Assembly: GCA_030248225.1 (NCBI GenBank)
Contig: JASANE010000493.1
Location: 147,277-211,276, forward strand
Source of the DNA: Trileptium ribeirensis
Taxonomy: Eukaryota > Nematoda > Enoplea > Enoplida > Thoracostomopsidae
Length of the DNA stretch: 64,000 bases
Direction: 5' to 3'
This document shows positions 38,901 through 49,026 of this stretch, in pieces; position 1 is the first letter of the stretch, and each line of letters starts with the position of its first letter. The notes beneath the pieces are model-generated. The model saw nothing but the letters and a program-made list of their open reading frames with translations. It was not told the origin of the DNA and ran no database searches. The translations under genes and the position numbers were made by a program.

Positions 38901-41900
38901 ACAGCTTGTAGAGATGTTGAAGAACCCATTACTGCCAAATCATCAAAGTACCCCACACATACATACAACCCTGTTACTGTAGATGATTTGCAAGAGTTTA
39001 TCAACCACCAAGCTCCACAGGAGTAGAGATAGCACGCCTCCTTGCGGAAAAGCTCTGGAAGCTTTTACAGTACATCTAGACACCCCCAATTATTCAGCTG
39101 TTTCGTTAAAAATAATTCTGATAACCAATACATGACAGACATTGCAATTGGTCATTTCTCTACACTGTCAATGATAAAAGAAACACACCCTAGTACAGTC
39201 GAAGGAACTAGATATGTAAAGAAACACTGCAACTGAATATTTGCCAAGTTTCATTCGGCGTTCAATCCAAGATGCCGTAAACTGAAAAGCCGAAATGGTA
39301 CTTCTGCCTGGTCTGTAGGCATGCTGATTTATATGTAGGGGAACTCCTCTAAAATTTCATCTCTTATATATATAACTGTTTAGAATCTTTTCCAATGATT
39401 TCAACAAAAACGACGAAAGGCTTATCGGACGATACGACTTAGAGTCAGTATAGTCGTCTTTGCCTGGTTTCGGAATAAAAATCATTTTGCTTTATCTCCA
39501 AGGCTGAGGCATATGGCCTAGTCGGAGACCATCTATAAATAGTTGCCAAACTGACGATACTGACCTCGCTCGACGTCAATTTAAGGTATGCTGTAATGAC
39601 AAGCGATCGTTAGAGCTTGTGCAATTCGTGATCCGGAAATGGAATTAAATCACTGGTGAGACGTAACGGAAACTTAATTTCCTCATCCGTTCTACACGCG
39701 ATAAAGATTGCCTGTATCATCACGGATAGACACACAAACAACCAGGCGCCTACCGATTCAAAAGTGGTTAAGAGGAAGCTGGAATACAATTGAACTGAAG
39801 ATTATGAATTTTGTCCGACTAACTAATAAAAAGCCTATCTTCTACACTGCGGGGCTCCTGAGATTATGAATATGGTGTTTGATAGCGAATGTTACAGGCT
39901 GAAATATAGGTACACCTATTGCCGATCGTGCCAACGAGCATCCACCGGAAGCGGCGGACTTTATGAAGAACCTCAAACCTCGGGAGACGGCGGTAAGGCA
40001 CCCATGCAGATGCGTCATTTATCTAAAATTCTAAAACTGCTCTGATTCTAGCATAATTTAGCAATGACTACACTTAAGATTGTTCAGCTAAATGCCCAGC
40101 ATTCAAAACCGAGCTCGCAGAGTCAGCTAAAAATTAGATAGATGTAGGGAGTCGGCAAAAGATTTAATTCACGATCCGTATTGCATCATGAGGGGCCCGG
40201 CAGGCTTACCTAGAACTACAGCTATTGTGTTGCACGCTATAGATGATACTGAGCAAGCTACACAAGCTGTTTTTGTATCAAACAATTTAACGGCAATTAT
40301 CATATATAAATCATCTATGCAGTGAGGATTACACAGAGGTGAAAATAGAATGGCGTAACGGGGGCGCACGTTTTAATTATTCTTTACGTCCGCCTAAAGT
40401 CCACATGTCACAGAAAACTATAACACTAATGAATTATGCACAAACTAAGCTTAAAATGACCTCGCTGACCACTTTTTGTTTTTGTAGAAATTTTCGTCAC
40501 CGAACATTTCGTTGTAGATCGAAAAAACTAGTCTCTGTTCACGAACATCAAATTTGTTAGAGAACTTAATTTTGTCCGATTTGAATTAACAAAGGTTTTG
40601 TCCGTGATCATTAATTGATAAATATATATTAGGACCGTTTTCTTTATGGCGTCACAGTTACACTAAATGTATTCGAAAACACTAAATGTGTTTTATTTCA
40701 TAGCTAAGGGATACTACTGAACTGTCATAGCCCAATTGCAAATCTCAAGTTTGAGCTAGCAATGAACTAAATCGATCATTCTATTTGTTGCGTAACAATG
40801 GATGTCGATAACACATAAGGTTTTGACAAATAGCACAGTTTAGCGGGATAACCCTAAGTTTAGCCGCGCATTAGATAAGTTGTAAAAATGTTGGTGTGGT
40901 CGTAGGATGTGATAAAACCTTGAGGCTAAGCTATATGCCATTATAGTAGAGGATATAAAATAATTTTCATACCAAACCATCAGGGAGTAACCGGAATTCC
41001 GGTTCCGGCGAAAATCGTGTTCCTGTTGCGGTTCAGGCAAAGCATAAAAACCATAACGGAACCGGAATTCCGGTTTAAAATATTTTGTAAGAAACTTTTC
41101 ACATTTTTGCTGCATGTGTGGTCCAAACATTATGTAATATATATATAATGACCAATTTCCAATACAACCAAGCAAAAGAAAAGACTAACTCAGCAATTTA
41201 CAGTGTGAAACGTAAGTAGGACACATGATTTCAGCAGGAATTTTTATGTTAACCTGCAGAAGTTTGTTAACAAAGCAAAACCAGGTCGATTCTTGTAGCA
41301 GCTATTTTACACATTCAGAAGTCTGCGCGGTATGTTAGATTTAAACCGGTCCAACTCGGTAACAGAGTATAGATTATGTAGAAGTACTTAGCTGTAAGCT
41401 TAGCTAACATAAATTGCGTCAAGCACAAGCCAGTGCGCTTGCAAACTTTGTAAATCAGTTTATATTGAAGAAGCTAACGTTATCTGTAATACAGCCGAAA
41501 CTGTGTCCTTGGCAATGAACTGTATTCGTTGAAACTGTGCGAGCAGTATAACAGTTGGTCTCATTTATAGCACTGTGGTTAGAAAGTTATCATCATTATC
41601 ATCTAAACGCTAGCCAAAACAGTGTCTCTGACTACTGATCAGAAAATTATAGTATATATACCGTGTATTTTTTCTTAGAACCATAAAATAATAATTTCAA
41701 GTCTCCTACAGAACAACATGTACCATACGTATGCGTAGTACATGGATGCGATTGGAGACAGAGCGAAAGTGTTTATTCTGCGCCCCATGAGTTGTAAACA
41801 TATTCAATTTGACGCCGTATACGCAAGAGTGTATAGTAGAAGACATTTTTGCTCTGGGTGTCTGAAAACCGAAATATTGATCAATAAATAACAATTATTA

Positions 41901-44900
41901 GCTTCCTCAGTCTCTTTAAAGTTTCAGAAAGGCAATAACGCCATCGCAATACATTAAGTTTAACGTAAACGTTATTTTAATACATTTTACATCCACTATA
42001 CCTTCATTTCTTCCTTCATCTGTTTTACTATATAAGAGTTTCCAAGACCAGGTTCCGGTTCCGGTAAATTTCGATTCCGGTTATTCCCTGACATATATAT
42101 TACATATTGATATAATGCATTATATATGTTTACTATATAATTTATTTAGATATATTTGTCGTTTTATATACATGTATGCGTCAGTATTACTGTATTCTAC
42201 TGTTGAGCTTGGCAAAAAATACCATATTTCGCTAAAATTGCACCTTACGTTAGTCGGAGATAAAAATTTCTCGAGATAAAAATCAAAAATTTAAAGGGTC
42301 AAACTTTCGGGGTGGGTGAAAAAGTGACCAATAAGAGCAAGAGGTCGGACATAGGGGTTCAGCCACGCCCCCTATGGCGGAACTCCGAAGATTATAATAT
42401 CAGCTCCGCATACTACGACAATGTGGATCGAAGGAATAACGTTCGAACGCAAATACGTGGTAGCTGTTTTTTGCTGATGTGCCTGGAGCTTTTCCTTGTA
42501 CTAAGATAAGTATATTCAAGCAGGGTTCTGTTGGTTTCAGTTTCCGGGCTATTTAAAGAACTTTCTTAGGAACCTGCTCGATTGACTGTTCTGGCAAAGC
42601 TATAGAAGACAAAATGACAGGCTTCAGAGGTGTTAGATAGGATTCCCACTAAGAGATGTATTATCACCCGTGCTGTATAGTTACTTCTGTGCGCCATAAA
42701 TAGTGGTCAAAGATATTATCACACATGTTGTGAAGTTTAGTTATAGATGACACAATCATGTTCTTTAGAAATTAAATTTGAACCCCACCTATGTTCGTGG
42801 ATCACTAAACTGCCAAAATTTATAGACCACTGTTTCAGACTCCCAGATTGTTGGACCAATATTTCAGCGCACCCGCTTTTTATGAAGGGTCGAGCATTTT
42901 TCAAAAAATTTTGGAAAATTTTTTCAATCTTGTTAAACCCTCAGAAACCCAGGGGTCTAAAATAGTGGTCCAGGATCATGTATAATCTGAAACAGAGCTC
43001 AAAACGAACCGGATCTGTTTGCTCGATACGTCACAGACCCATTCAAGCCATTTACGTAGATCTAGGTATATAAAAATTAATTGCCACATCACCAATCGAT
43101 TATTTGTTGGACAATCAAAAGATTTAATTGCGATATTCTCTAATCGATTATTGCAATTATTTACATTCAGCAGGTAACTACGACAAAATTTAAAACAGCG
43201 TAAGAATGAACATTAAAAGAACTACAAAGCGTAGAACATTGGTTTGATTTTGGAACAGTGCCGGTCGTTCTTATTTATAGGTAACAGTGAAACAAAACAT
43301 ATACAATATGAGCTTTAATATCGGCACTTCTCTGCATAAATATGTGATTCGAAATATTTCTAGATACTGCAGTTTTATATTTACCTAAAAAATAAAGACA
43401 TACCACACGTCAAATACACATCAGAAACCCCTGACGAGATGATTTCACTAAAGTACTCTCGTATTTAGAAGCTTAGCCGTGGGCGGGGTAGAAGGCTGGA
43501 GTAGGACTAGATTGCTGTAAGACACTCATGTCTATAACTAGAATGCAGCGTCAAGTATAAAATAGTAGAGAATATGTTTTTCTATTTGATATACACAGTT
43601 AAGTCTCCACTTGTGTCTACAGCATATTTACATGTGTATCGCAGATCATATCGCACGTATATAGTATATATATAAAGAACAGCAAAACAAAAATTATTGC
43701 AGAACCTTTAAAAATTCAAGCATAGGTCAGAACATGCTGTAGCTTTGTCCTGTATATACTTTATATATCTATTTCACTACTCTTAGTTTTGTGCCGAAGC
43801 ACATAGTCCATTCAATTGAAATTAACTGGAGCCCAATCAGACAATTCAATAATTAGGAATTCAGAGCCAGTAAATTAATTGGGCTTGTTATTTGCAATTA
43901 ATTTTTTATAAATCTTTTACACCACATACCTACAGATATACATTGAAAGAATAACAAAATATGACAATTTATGTTTTTAAAATTAAAATCTAACAATTTA
44001 TGAAGCTAAAATTTAGCATACAGCCTGACGCAGTTTTAAATGAGTGAAACCAACCTATCTAGCAGGGAAGTAACCAAATTCTGTCGTCGTTCGCGTATAG
44101 GATGATAAGACCCGGGTCCAGTGCCGGTTCCGTATGAAATTCCAATTTTCAGTTCCGGATAATTTCGGTCTCGGTTACTTTCTGATATATACATAATAAA
44201 ATTAAATGCAATTCAAACTAACCACTACCAATGAATGAACAGGATGGAGCAATGTCCTATTTGTTGTTGAACTCCATCGGCCCACTGCTGATCCGTCGGG
44301 ATTACGGCGCACGCGGGAAACTACCGAAGACAACTGCATGCGAAAGTCGCTGTCAAACGCAGCAATCTGAGCGCTGTTAAGATTGCTACGTTCCGGTGAA
44401 ATAACAGGGCCATCTTCCTATATTACAATATATATAAATACTGAACTTCCTCACCACCCTTTGAAGTCATGGTAACACGTACGTAGTGTCCAACAAACGA
44501 TGGTAAAACAGAAAGAGCGTAGCTTTACCCATGGTTATAATTGATGCGTAATCACCTGGTACCGGTTTTCTGTTTCATCGGTGTTAAAGAAGAATCGCAG
44601 TCGAAATCTGCGTCACAAAATCTACAATAGCTTATAAAAGCGCAGAAAAGAACGCATAACTAAATAAGTGACGAAAGCCTAAATTCTACCGGTAAATCGG
44701 GTTCTCCGACGATCCACCTTAAAAATGTATGGTACAATAATGCTGGATTCTATGTGGCCATACCATCGTATTTCACGTTCCGACAAATAAATAGACTGGT
44801 CAGCATGCCCCGAAAGCAACAGTAGCGAAACCAGTAAAAGAGATTATAGTACGGAAAACTCAATCGTCGAATTCCTTTAATCTCCTGAAAGGGTATAATA

Positions 44901-47654
44901 TAGTCGAGCTGGGCTTTAGGTTACAAAACCATCGTTGTCAGCATAATTTACTCTTTTGAAGGCACAGACACACAATAACACGCCGAAAATAAAAAAACAG
45001 ATATTTACGTCGAATGGTTGACGAACCATAATCCGGCTCACAGCGGCCTAGACAGTAGTTCTATATAAAAGTGATATTTTAGAAAAATTGTAGATATCAA
45101 TAATCTCAATCCAGATAACGGAAAAATAAGTACCCACATCGCAAGATTTGGCAAAGAATCCTCTAAATTAGTTTTGGCCATTTTGGCAAAAAATGAGGTA
45201 TAAGCCCCTAGCGTTCAAATAAAAGACTTGTCGATGTCACTTTGCTATCGAAAAAATGACGAAATTAAACCACCCGAAGATGAGTAATAACTCGATAAAT
45301 GAAAAAATTCCGTAAATTTTTGTCCTGTTGCATTAACTCCGCCATCTTCGCTAGCATAGTTTAAAGAACATACTAGAAAAACATTAAAGACAAAAAAGAC
45401 AACCAGTTTCAACACATTCCCAGGCACGTAAACCCATTATTTTCTTCCAATAAATAAGAAACACGGAAATTCCGAACTTCAAAAATCGGAACTTTAAAAA
45501 ACTAGTTATACTTACGCAATAGGAGAAACAAAGTGGTTGCAGTCATATGAGCGTAGCGTAGTGACTATTGCAAGGCTTTAAGTTCCGTTCTTTAAAGTCC
45601 AAGAACAATACTCCCACAATGCATTAACGGCAACAATGAACAGCCATTTTAATCAAATATCAATGGCTCAGGAAAATTTACTTCTTCCTCCAATGCTCAA
45701 ACTATACAAACTGTCTAGAAATGTATAAACCCCTAATTTTAAAAAATCTATAACTTTCAGAGTGATTTTTAAACTCTAGCGCTTGCGTTGTTTGCGCTAC
45801 CGTGCCAATCATTTTACATTTTACATGAGTTCATATTGCTTGCCATATTAAATCATTAAAACTAAAATACCACAAATATTTTATCGTCCTCAGCAATATC
45901 GGGAACACATTGAGCGATAGCAATCCATTGCTTAGATAAAGCAAAAATGCCAGACTGAAGATTTTTAGCTTCCAGCATCGTTCAGTCAGGTAAACGAACG
46001 ATGTGCCAGAATATAGGTTTAGAACAGTGAAATAAACTTGTTGAAAACATGTTAAACAAGCAAATACCCCATAGTTCACTTACAAAAAGCAATACGGTTA
46101 ATTAGTCAAAATTTTCGCAATCTCGTTGCAACAATACCACAACTTCAAAATGACTCTTCTGACAAATTTGCAAACGGCAAAACTGACCTTCTTGATTAGA
46201 GCAAATAACCTTAGGCAAGCGTCAGTGTTTCGAGTTTTCGTGACAAAAAAGATGATGATATGGCTTACCTTTACACAATAGGGAAAACCGAGTTTCCTCT
46301 ATGCTGCACGTCTGTTTCAAGTCAACCCTGAGATATGTCCAGCTGGAGAAGCTATACATTCAGATAATCATATCTTATGAGTAACAAGCGGACATATTGA
46401 GATAGAACTGCTAAATATGCTAAGGTATATCACACAAAGAATTTTTTGTGTTGTCAGCAGCCCTCCCACGTCCTACCTGTCAAAGAGTTCCTTAGCAGCC
46501 ATTTTAACTATATACTTTAAATTTGGTGCACCTGGAGCTAATACACTTGATACATCGCCAGTCAAATCCTTTCACGTTTTGATACATTTGTGTTCGTCAT
46601 CACTGACGATAGACTGTATGAGAATGCTCGACACTAACAAATAAACCTTCAGTCCTTTAGTCTAGTTTATTTAGTCCTATGCAGATAATTGTATCATGGC
46701 AATTGTCACCAATTTCAAAAACACCTGATTTACTGTGACAATCACAGAACGACTTAATAGTCGCTATGCAAGAAAAAACTAATTTGGAGCTGACCGCTGT
46801 TCCTGGCTGAGCACATCCAAGTATAGCGCGTGAACTTCAGCTGAAAGGCTGATTAGGTTATCTAGAAATACATGTTCAGACCTGAACAACAAAAAAATGC
46901 AACATAAAAACCTACTCCAGTACAATTGTATAGTTTTAACATGGGCTGTTACATAGGTTTTCAAGATATTACTGATTGAACGAACGGAAGTAACTGCTTG
47001 CGTTTAGCAAATGCGCGAAATTAGAAAAGTCCACATGGAGGTTTGGGTGTTGTGGTCGAAAATAAACTTTTGTATGTTAAAATCATAACTTGTTAACGCG
47101 TTGTGCGGTCAGTGATGGGTAAAAATTTTCTTTCCTGATTAAGTTGTCCCTTAAGTTAAAATTAACTTAATCGGATGACGTATAGGGCGCTTTTAACAGA
47201 AAAACTTCCAAATTTTATCGAAATATATCTACCCAAACATCAGTTACAAGTGACAGAGAGATACAAAAAAAATCAAAGATAAATCCCTAACGCACCCTCA
47301 GTTGAAACTCTGCCAGCTTTTGTTTGTGCCTGTGTATACTTCTGTCTCTGTGTAACGTGTTCGGCTATGATGTGTACAGCTAATGTAAATTCGTCTAAAT
47401 CTAAGTATGACACAATGGTAGCAGCATCAGCAGCAGCATAATAATACGAATTCGAAAATTCATATTTTTCACTTGATCAAACACCATGAATTATTATTTC
47501 CACTGATTACACGAACGACTTAACTTATACACGTATACAAAAACTACTCACCCCTGAATCACTGCTATCCGAACGCCGGTTAAAGCACGGAAACAATAAA
47601 TTACTGCGTGCAGTACCGCGACCACGACTTAGTCCACCACTCATTTATTACTTC
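23679..47654 (-). CDS. SOCS4/SOCS5-type suppressor of cytokine signalling (multi-exon gene)
   Basis: SOCS proteins bind phosphotyrosine on receptors or JAK kinases through SH2 and recruit an elongin B/C-cullin 5 ubiquitin ligase through the SOCS box, damping JAK/STAT signalling in the cytoplasm. I read six exons: 47654-47552, 44417-44229, 34558-34370, 32992-32831, 31429-31318 and 23911-23679. All junctions have GT/AG borders and phases match. Joining all six gives about 325 codons; leaving out one of the two 189-nt exons gives about 262. SOCS4 (about 440 aa) and SOCS5 (about 536 aa) are longer, mainly in the N-terminus. Family-defining strings are YYWGVMDR, the phosphotyrosine-binding Arg in [20 protein letters not shown] and the end [13 protein letters not shown]. 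The box is slightly divergent: the BC-box Cys is Ser ([10 protein letters not shown]) and the cullin motif LPxP is LDVP. Introns are filled with transposons. Identity is firm; the N-terminal exon set is not. Confidence 0.88.
23945..25790. other. SOCS intron sequence, no gene
   Basis: No recognised element. A C-rich patch at 24885-24930 stands out; the ORF 24876-24571 has no motif. Confidence 0.3.
25980..27450 (+). pseudogene. decayed LINE: endonuclease and start of reverse transcriptase
   Basis: Non-LTR retrotransposons nick DNA with an AP-type endonuclease and copy RNA in place. Traces, in shifted frames: the LAAYAPLTA pattern at about 26120 (usual ISAYAPT), [11 protein letters not shown] at 26307 (usual DNG.RL..FA), LDHILANK at 26430 (usual IDH), and [12 protein letters not shown] at 26485 (usual SDH..V.AK.R). 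From 27280 the pattern [20 protein letters not shown] resembles the RT block I.KKGD...C.NYRGI.LL. Many stops and at least four frameshifts. No 3' half is seen. It lies antisense inside a SOCS intron. Confidence 0.6.
27553..27758. mobile_element. mariner-type MITE, copy 3
   Basis: Ends CAGTCATGGCCAAAAATAAG and CTTATTTCTGACCGCGACTG, flanked by TA. Same interior style as copy 2. Confidence 0.85.
27770..28790. other. intronic sequence, no clear gene
   Basis: 27790-27910 contains repeated CCGGGT.CGG words (decayed repeat). ORFs at 28226-28509 show no motif. Confidence 0.3.
28790..28916 (+). pseudogene. possible LINE C-terminal fragment
   Basis: One frame reads [17 protein letters not shown], like the common AA.NR..WR.LV..A ending of non-LTR retrotransposon proteins. 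Short and isolated. Confidence 0.3.
29220..30430 (+). repeat. GT-rich degenerate repeat with a 282-bp tandem duplication
   Basis: Long stretch of TGTGTNTATGTG-like words. About 29883-30150 is repeated at about 30165-30430: GATGTCTTGTAAATATGCGT at 30031 corresponds to GATGTCTTCTAAATATGCGT at 30313, and the TGTACGACCG phrase also recurs. ORFs on both strands here are simple-sequence products. Confidence 0.75.
30623..30660 (+). repeat. single end of a mariner-type repeat
   Basis: TACAGTCCCTGCCAGAAATG resembles the MITE end but has no partner nearby. Confidence 0.4.
30697..30991. mobile_element. mariner-type MITE, copy 4 (divergent)
   Basis: Ends CAGTTACAATCAGAATTAA and TTAATTCTGATTGTAACTG, flanked by TA. 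Contains an internal direct duplication of about 65 bp (30785-30850 and 30851-30920, AATTTAACGAATTTCG words). Confidence 0.75.
31318..31429 (-). CDS. SOCS gene, SH2 domain exon 2
   Basis: 112 nt between acceptor TATTTTAG and donor GTAAAA; starts in phase 0 and ends in phase 1. It encodes [16 protein letters not shown] and [17 protein letters not shown], the second half of the SH2 domain. The exon's first six bases are GTAAGT, identical to a consensus splice donor. Confidence 0.93.
31440..32820. other. SOCS intron, nothing recognised
   Basis: The plus ORF 32232-32504 reads smoothly but has no recognised motif. A C-rich patch follows at 32500-32710. Confidence 0.3.
32831..32992 (-). CDS. SOCS gene, SH2 domain exon 1
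   Basis: 54 codons lie between acceptor ATTATAG and donor GTATGC, phase 0/0. The exon covers the pre-SH2 helix ([14 protein letters not shown]) and the N-terminal half of SH2: [19 protein letters not shown], then FLLRDS with the phosphate-binding arginine. It ends in YSFS, which continues as VSFRRYG in the next exon. This is the most recognisable part of the gene and matches SOCS4/5 rather than SOCS1-3, CIS or SOCS6/7. Confidence 0.93.
33364..33730. mobile_element. MITE candidate with inverted ends
   Basis: ATAATCTGGCCCGTCCACAG at the left matches the inverse of CTGTGGACAGGCCAGATAAT at the right. G-rich blocks lie just inside both ends. Non-coding. Confidence 0.5.
34370..34558 (-). CDS. SOCS gene, exon just upstream of the SH2 domain
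   Basis: Acceptor CTTTTAG and donor GTTGGT enclose 63 open codons, phase 0/0. The peptide starts [11 protein letters not shown], is S/G/T-rich and probably disordered, and ends LPYPVHTQ. The next exon begins VEYTHYLVP, recreating the PVHTQV(E/D)Y junction I know from SOCS4/5 proteins. The donor is weak (GTTGGT). Confidence 0.82.
34985..35700 (+). other. unidentified reading frames antisense to SOCS
   Basis: 35033-35197 follows CTTTTACAG and reads either [18 protein letters not shown] or, in another frame, [19 protein letters not shown] and [20 protein letters not shown] at about 35289 could be a poly(A) signal. 35492-35689 is a second smooth frame ([18 protein letters not shown]). I recognise neither. 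Confidence 0.22.
36431..37562. mobile_element. hAT MITE, CCGGAA family, copy 1 (inside LINE RNase H)
   Basis: Begins CTGGGAGTAACCGG and ends GGTTCCGGTTATTCCCTG. CCTTTAAT precedes the element (36423-36430) and follows it (37563-37570), a perfect 8-bp target duplication. Subterminal CCGGTTCCGG repeats lie at both ends. No ORF. It splits the RNase H of the host LINE, so it is younger than the LINE. Confidence 0.9.
37932..38501 (-). repeat. 290-bp tandem duplication within the LINE
   Basis: ACACTATCTGAAGGCATGCT occurs at 37965 and again 290 bp later. The two units differ at few sites. Both encode the [13 protein letters not shown] block. Confidence 0.85.
40064..40140 (+). pseudogene. start of a LINE endonuclease ORF
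   Basis: ATG at 40064 reads [18 protein letters not shown], the usual first beta strand of AP endonucleases in R1/Jockey-type LINEs (I.Q.N..HS). Stop after 25 codons. The preceding 39880-40020 may be the end of ORF1 ([14 protein letters not shown]). Opposite strand to the neighbouring LINE. Confidence 0.4.
40983..42090. mobile_element. hAT MITE, CCGGAA family, copy 2
   Basis: Begins CAGGGAGTAACCGGAATTCC and ends CCGGTTATTCCCTG, with the same interior as copy 1. Flanking 8-mers do not match, so the insertion duplication is mutated or one flank was rearranged. Confidence 0.82.
42100..44115. other. SOCS intron, no supported exon
   Basis: AT-rich. 43090-43160 repeats AATCGATTATT words; 43815-43915 has a loose inverted repeat (GGAGCCCAATC / ATTGGGCTTG). 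ORFs at 42312 and 42747 have no motif. Confidence 0.3.
44121..44190. repeat. end fragment of the CCGGAA hAT MITE
   Basis: GTTCCGGATAATTTCGG and CGGTTACTTTCTG resemble the family terminus with decay. Confidence 0.35.
44229..44417 (-). CDS. SOCS gene, upstream copy of a duplicated 189-nt exon
   Basis: An open 63-codon block lies between acceptor TAATATAG and donor GTAGTG, phase 0 at both ends. It starts [13 protein letters not shown] and ends [17 protein letters not shown]. It has the same length and phases as exon 34558-34370, and ungapped alignment gives 15 of 63 identical residues, including RW at 47-48 and PVH at 59-61. It could be an alternative exon, a constitutive second copy, or a remnant. 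Confidence 0.6.
44556..46881 (-). CDS. cluster of exon-like segments, unidentified gene(s) or pseudogene
   Basis: Several minus-strand blocks have splice-like borders and protein-like reading. 46881-46779 (acceptor TTGTTCAG) reads [20 protein letters not shown] and ends in TAG. 46613-46477 reads [13 protein letters not shown], then TGA, then [20 protein letters not shown], with donor GTAGGA. 46327-46269 reads [19 protein letters not shown] with donor GTAAGC. 46190-46138 reads [18 protein letters not shown]. 45954-45871 reads [20 protein letters not shown]. Phases agree from 46613 through 45871. Weaker candidates are 45372-45245, a 28-nt block 44717-44690 and 44621-44556; the last does not join in frame to SOCS exon 44417-44229. 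I do not recognise the protein. The TGA could mean a pseudogene, a wrong border or an assembly error. Confidence 0.33.
46990..47545. other. SOCS first intron, nothing recognised
   Basis: AT-rich with a short GCAGCATCAGCAGCAGCAT triplet run at about 47420. Confidence 0.35.
47552..47654 (-). CDS. SOCS gene, first coding exon
   Basis: Acceptor TTTTGCAG lies just upstream, so there is a 5'UTR intron. The ATG is at 47644 with an in-frame TAA directly before it, which fixes the start. It encodes 31 residues beginning [17 protein letters not shown], then an R/S-rich stretch, and ends in phase 0 at donor GTGAGT. Assignment to the SOCS gene rests on strand, phase and order; the peptide itself is not diagnostic. 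Confidence 0.6.
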
Positions 47655-47874
47655 CTGCAAAATTGAAAGATGACGTAGACTTTTAACAGTAGACAGTTTA
47701 CGTACGTAATGTGTGTGAATAGAATTACTACGAATTATATAACTGTTAGTCTTTGAATTATATGAATAATTAAAATTAAACTCAAGTCAAGAAGTAGGGA
47801 CTAATCCCCAAATGGCGGTAAATGAGTATTCACGGAAATATGTTGTTATTTTCGTTTTTAATATACAGCGTTAC

Positions 47875-49026
47875 CAGGGAATAACCGGAACCGGAACCAG
47901 CAACCGGAACCGTTTATTTAAACCGGATCCGGAACCTGGTCTTCGAAATTTATATATAGTAAAACAGATGATAGAAGAAATGATGGTATAGTGGATTTAA
48001 AATGCATTAAATAACTTTTACATTAAACTTAATGTATTGCGATGGTATTATTGCCTTTCTGAAACTTTAAAGAGACTGAGGAAGCTAATATTGTTTATTG
48101 ATCGATCAAATATGTTGGTTTTTGGACATTCAGAGCAAAAAATGTCTTCCACTATACACCATTGCGTATACTCCGTCAAATCGAATGTGCTTACAAAGCT
48201 TGGAGCGTAGAATATACACTTTCGCTCTGTCTCCAGTCGCCTACCTTTACTACACATACGTTTGTTGCATGTTCTTCTGTAGGAAACTTAAAATTATTGG
48301 TTTATATGATTCTAAGAGAAAATAATAGACAGAAGGTAATTTTATGATCAGTGGGCAGAGACACTGTTTAGGCTAGCGTTGGACAAACAGTGCCCGTCAG
48401 TTAGATCATAATGATGGTAACTTTCTAATCAGAATGTTATAACTGAGACACACTGTGATGCTGCTCGCACAGTTTCAATAAATACAGTTCATTGCCAAGA
48501 AAGCAGTTTCTAGCTGCGTTGCAGATAACGTTAGTTTACTTCAATTTAGACTGATTTACCAAGTTTACAAGAGCACTGGCGGGTGCTTGACGCAATTTGT
48601 TAGCCAAGCATACCCTAAATACTTCTGCGTAAGCCATACTCTGTTACCGAGTTGGACCGGTTTAATTCAAACGTATCCCACAGGTTTCGGGATGTGTAAA
48701 ATAGCTGCTACAGGCATTGACCTGGCTTTAATTTAACAAACTCCTGCAGGTTATTATGAAGAATTCCTGCTCAAATTATGTGCCCTACTTACGTTTCACA
48801 CGGCAAATTAGTTAGTTAATCTTTTCTTTTGTTTGGTTGTATTGGAGCTTGATGATTGTATAATATATATTACATATGTTTGGATTACAGGATGAAGCAA
48901 AAAACGTGGAAAATTTCAAACAAAATTTTTAAACCGGAATTCCGGTTCCGGTATGGTTTTTGCCCCTTGCCGGAACCACAAGCGGAACACGATTTTCGCC
49001 GGAACCGGAATTCCGGTTACTCCCTG
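47875..49026. mobile_element. hAT MITE, CCGGAA family, copy 3 (inverted)
   Basis: Begins CAGGGAATAACCGGAACCGG and ends CCGGTTACTCCCTG. Flanks AGCGTTAC and AGCCTTAC match at 7 of 8 positions. Inverted relative to copies 1 and 2. It lies just upstream of the SOCS first coding exon. Confidence 0.87.

Larger units (their letters stand above)
35880..39560 (-). pseudogene. decayed LINE with reverse transcriptase and RNase H (Jockey/R1/I-like)
   Basis: Read on the minus strand, 39510-39000 has [35 protein letters not shown] and [17 protein letters not shown]; 39004-38699 has [12 protein letters not shown] (usual YADD; here F for A), [12 protein letters not shown] and VKYLGLIL. 38400-37903 has [20 protein letters not shown] and the [19 protein letters not shown] block, duplicated in tandem. 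RNase H follows: [13 protein letters not shown] at 37690 and [19 protein letters not shown] at 36420-36350, separated by a hAT MITE. The C-terminus ([22 protein letters not shown]) is at about 36180-36070. Stops and frameshifts throughout. It sits in the same orientation as SOCS, in an intron. Confidence 0.8.

Noticed and set aside
44556..44621. Extra SOCS exon reading [16 protein letters not shown]
   Set aside because: Good borders, but its phase cannot join to exon 44417-44229 or to the first exon without a stop; kept only as a weak candidate in the unknown cluster.
45245..45427. Small secreted peptide (hydrophobic start [16 protein letters not shown])
   Set aside because: No ATG in frame; the hydrophobic part coincides with a pyrimidine-rich intron end (TTTTTCTAG), so it is probably intron.
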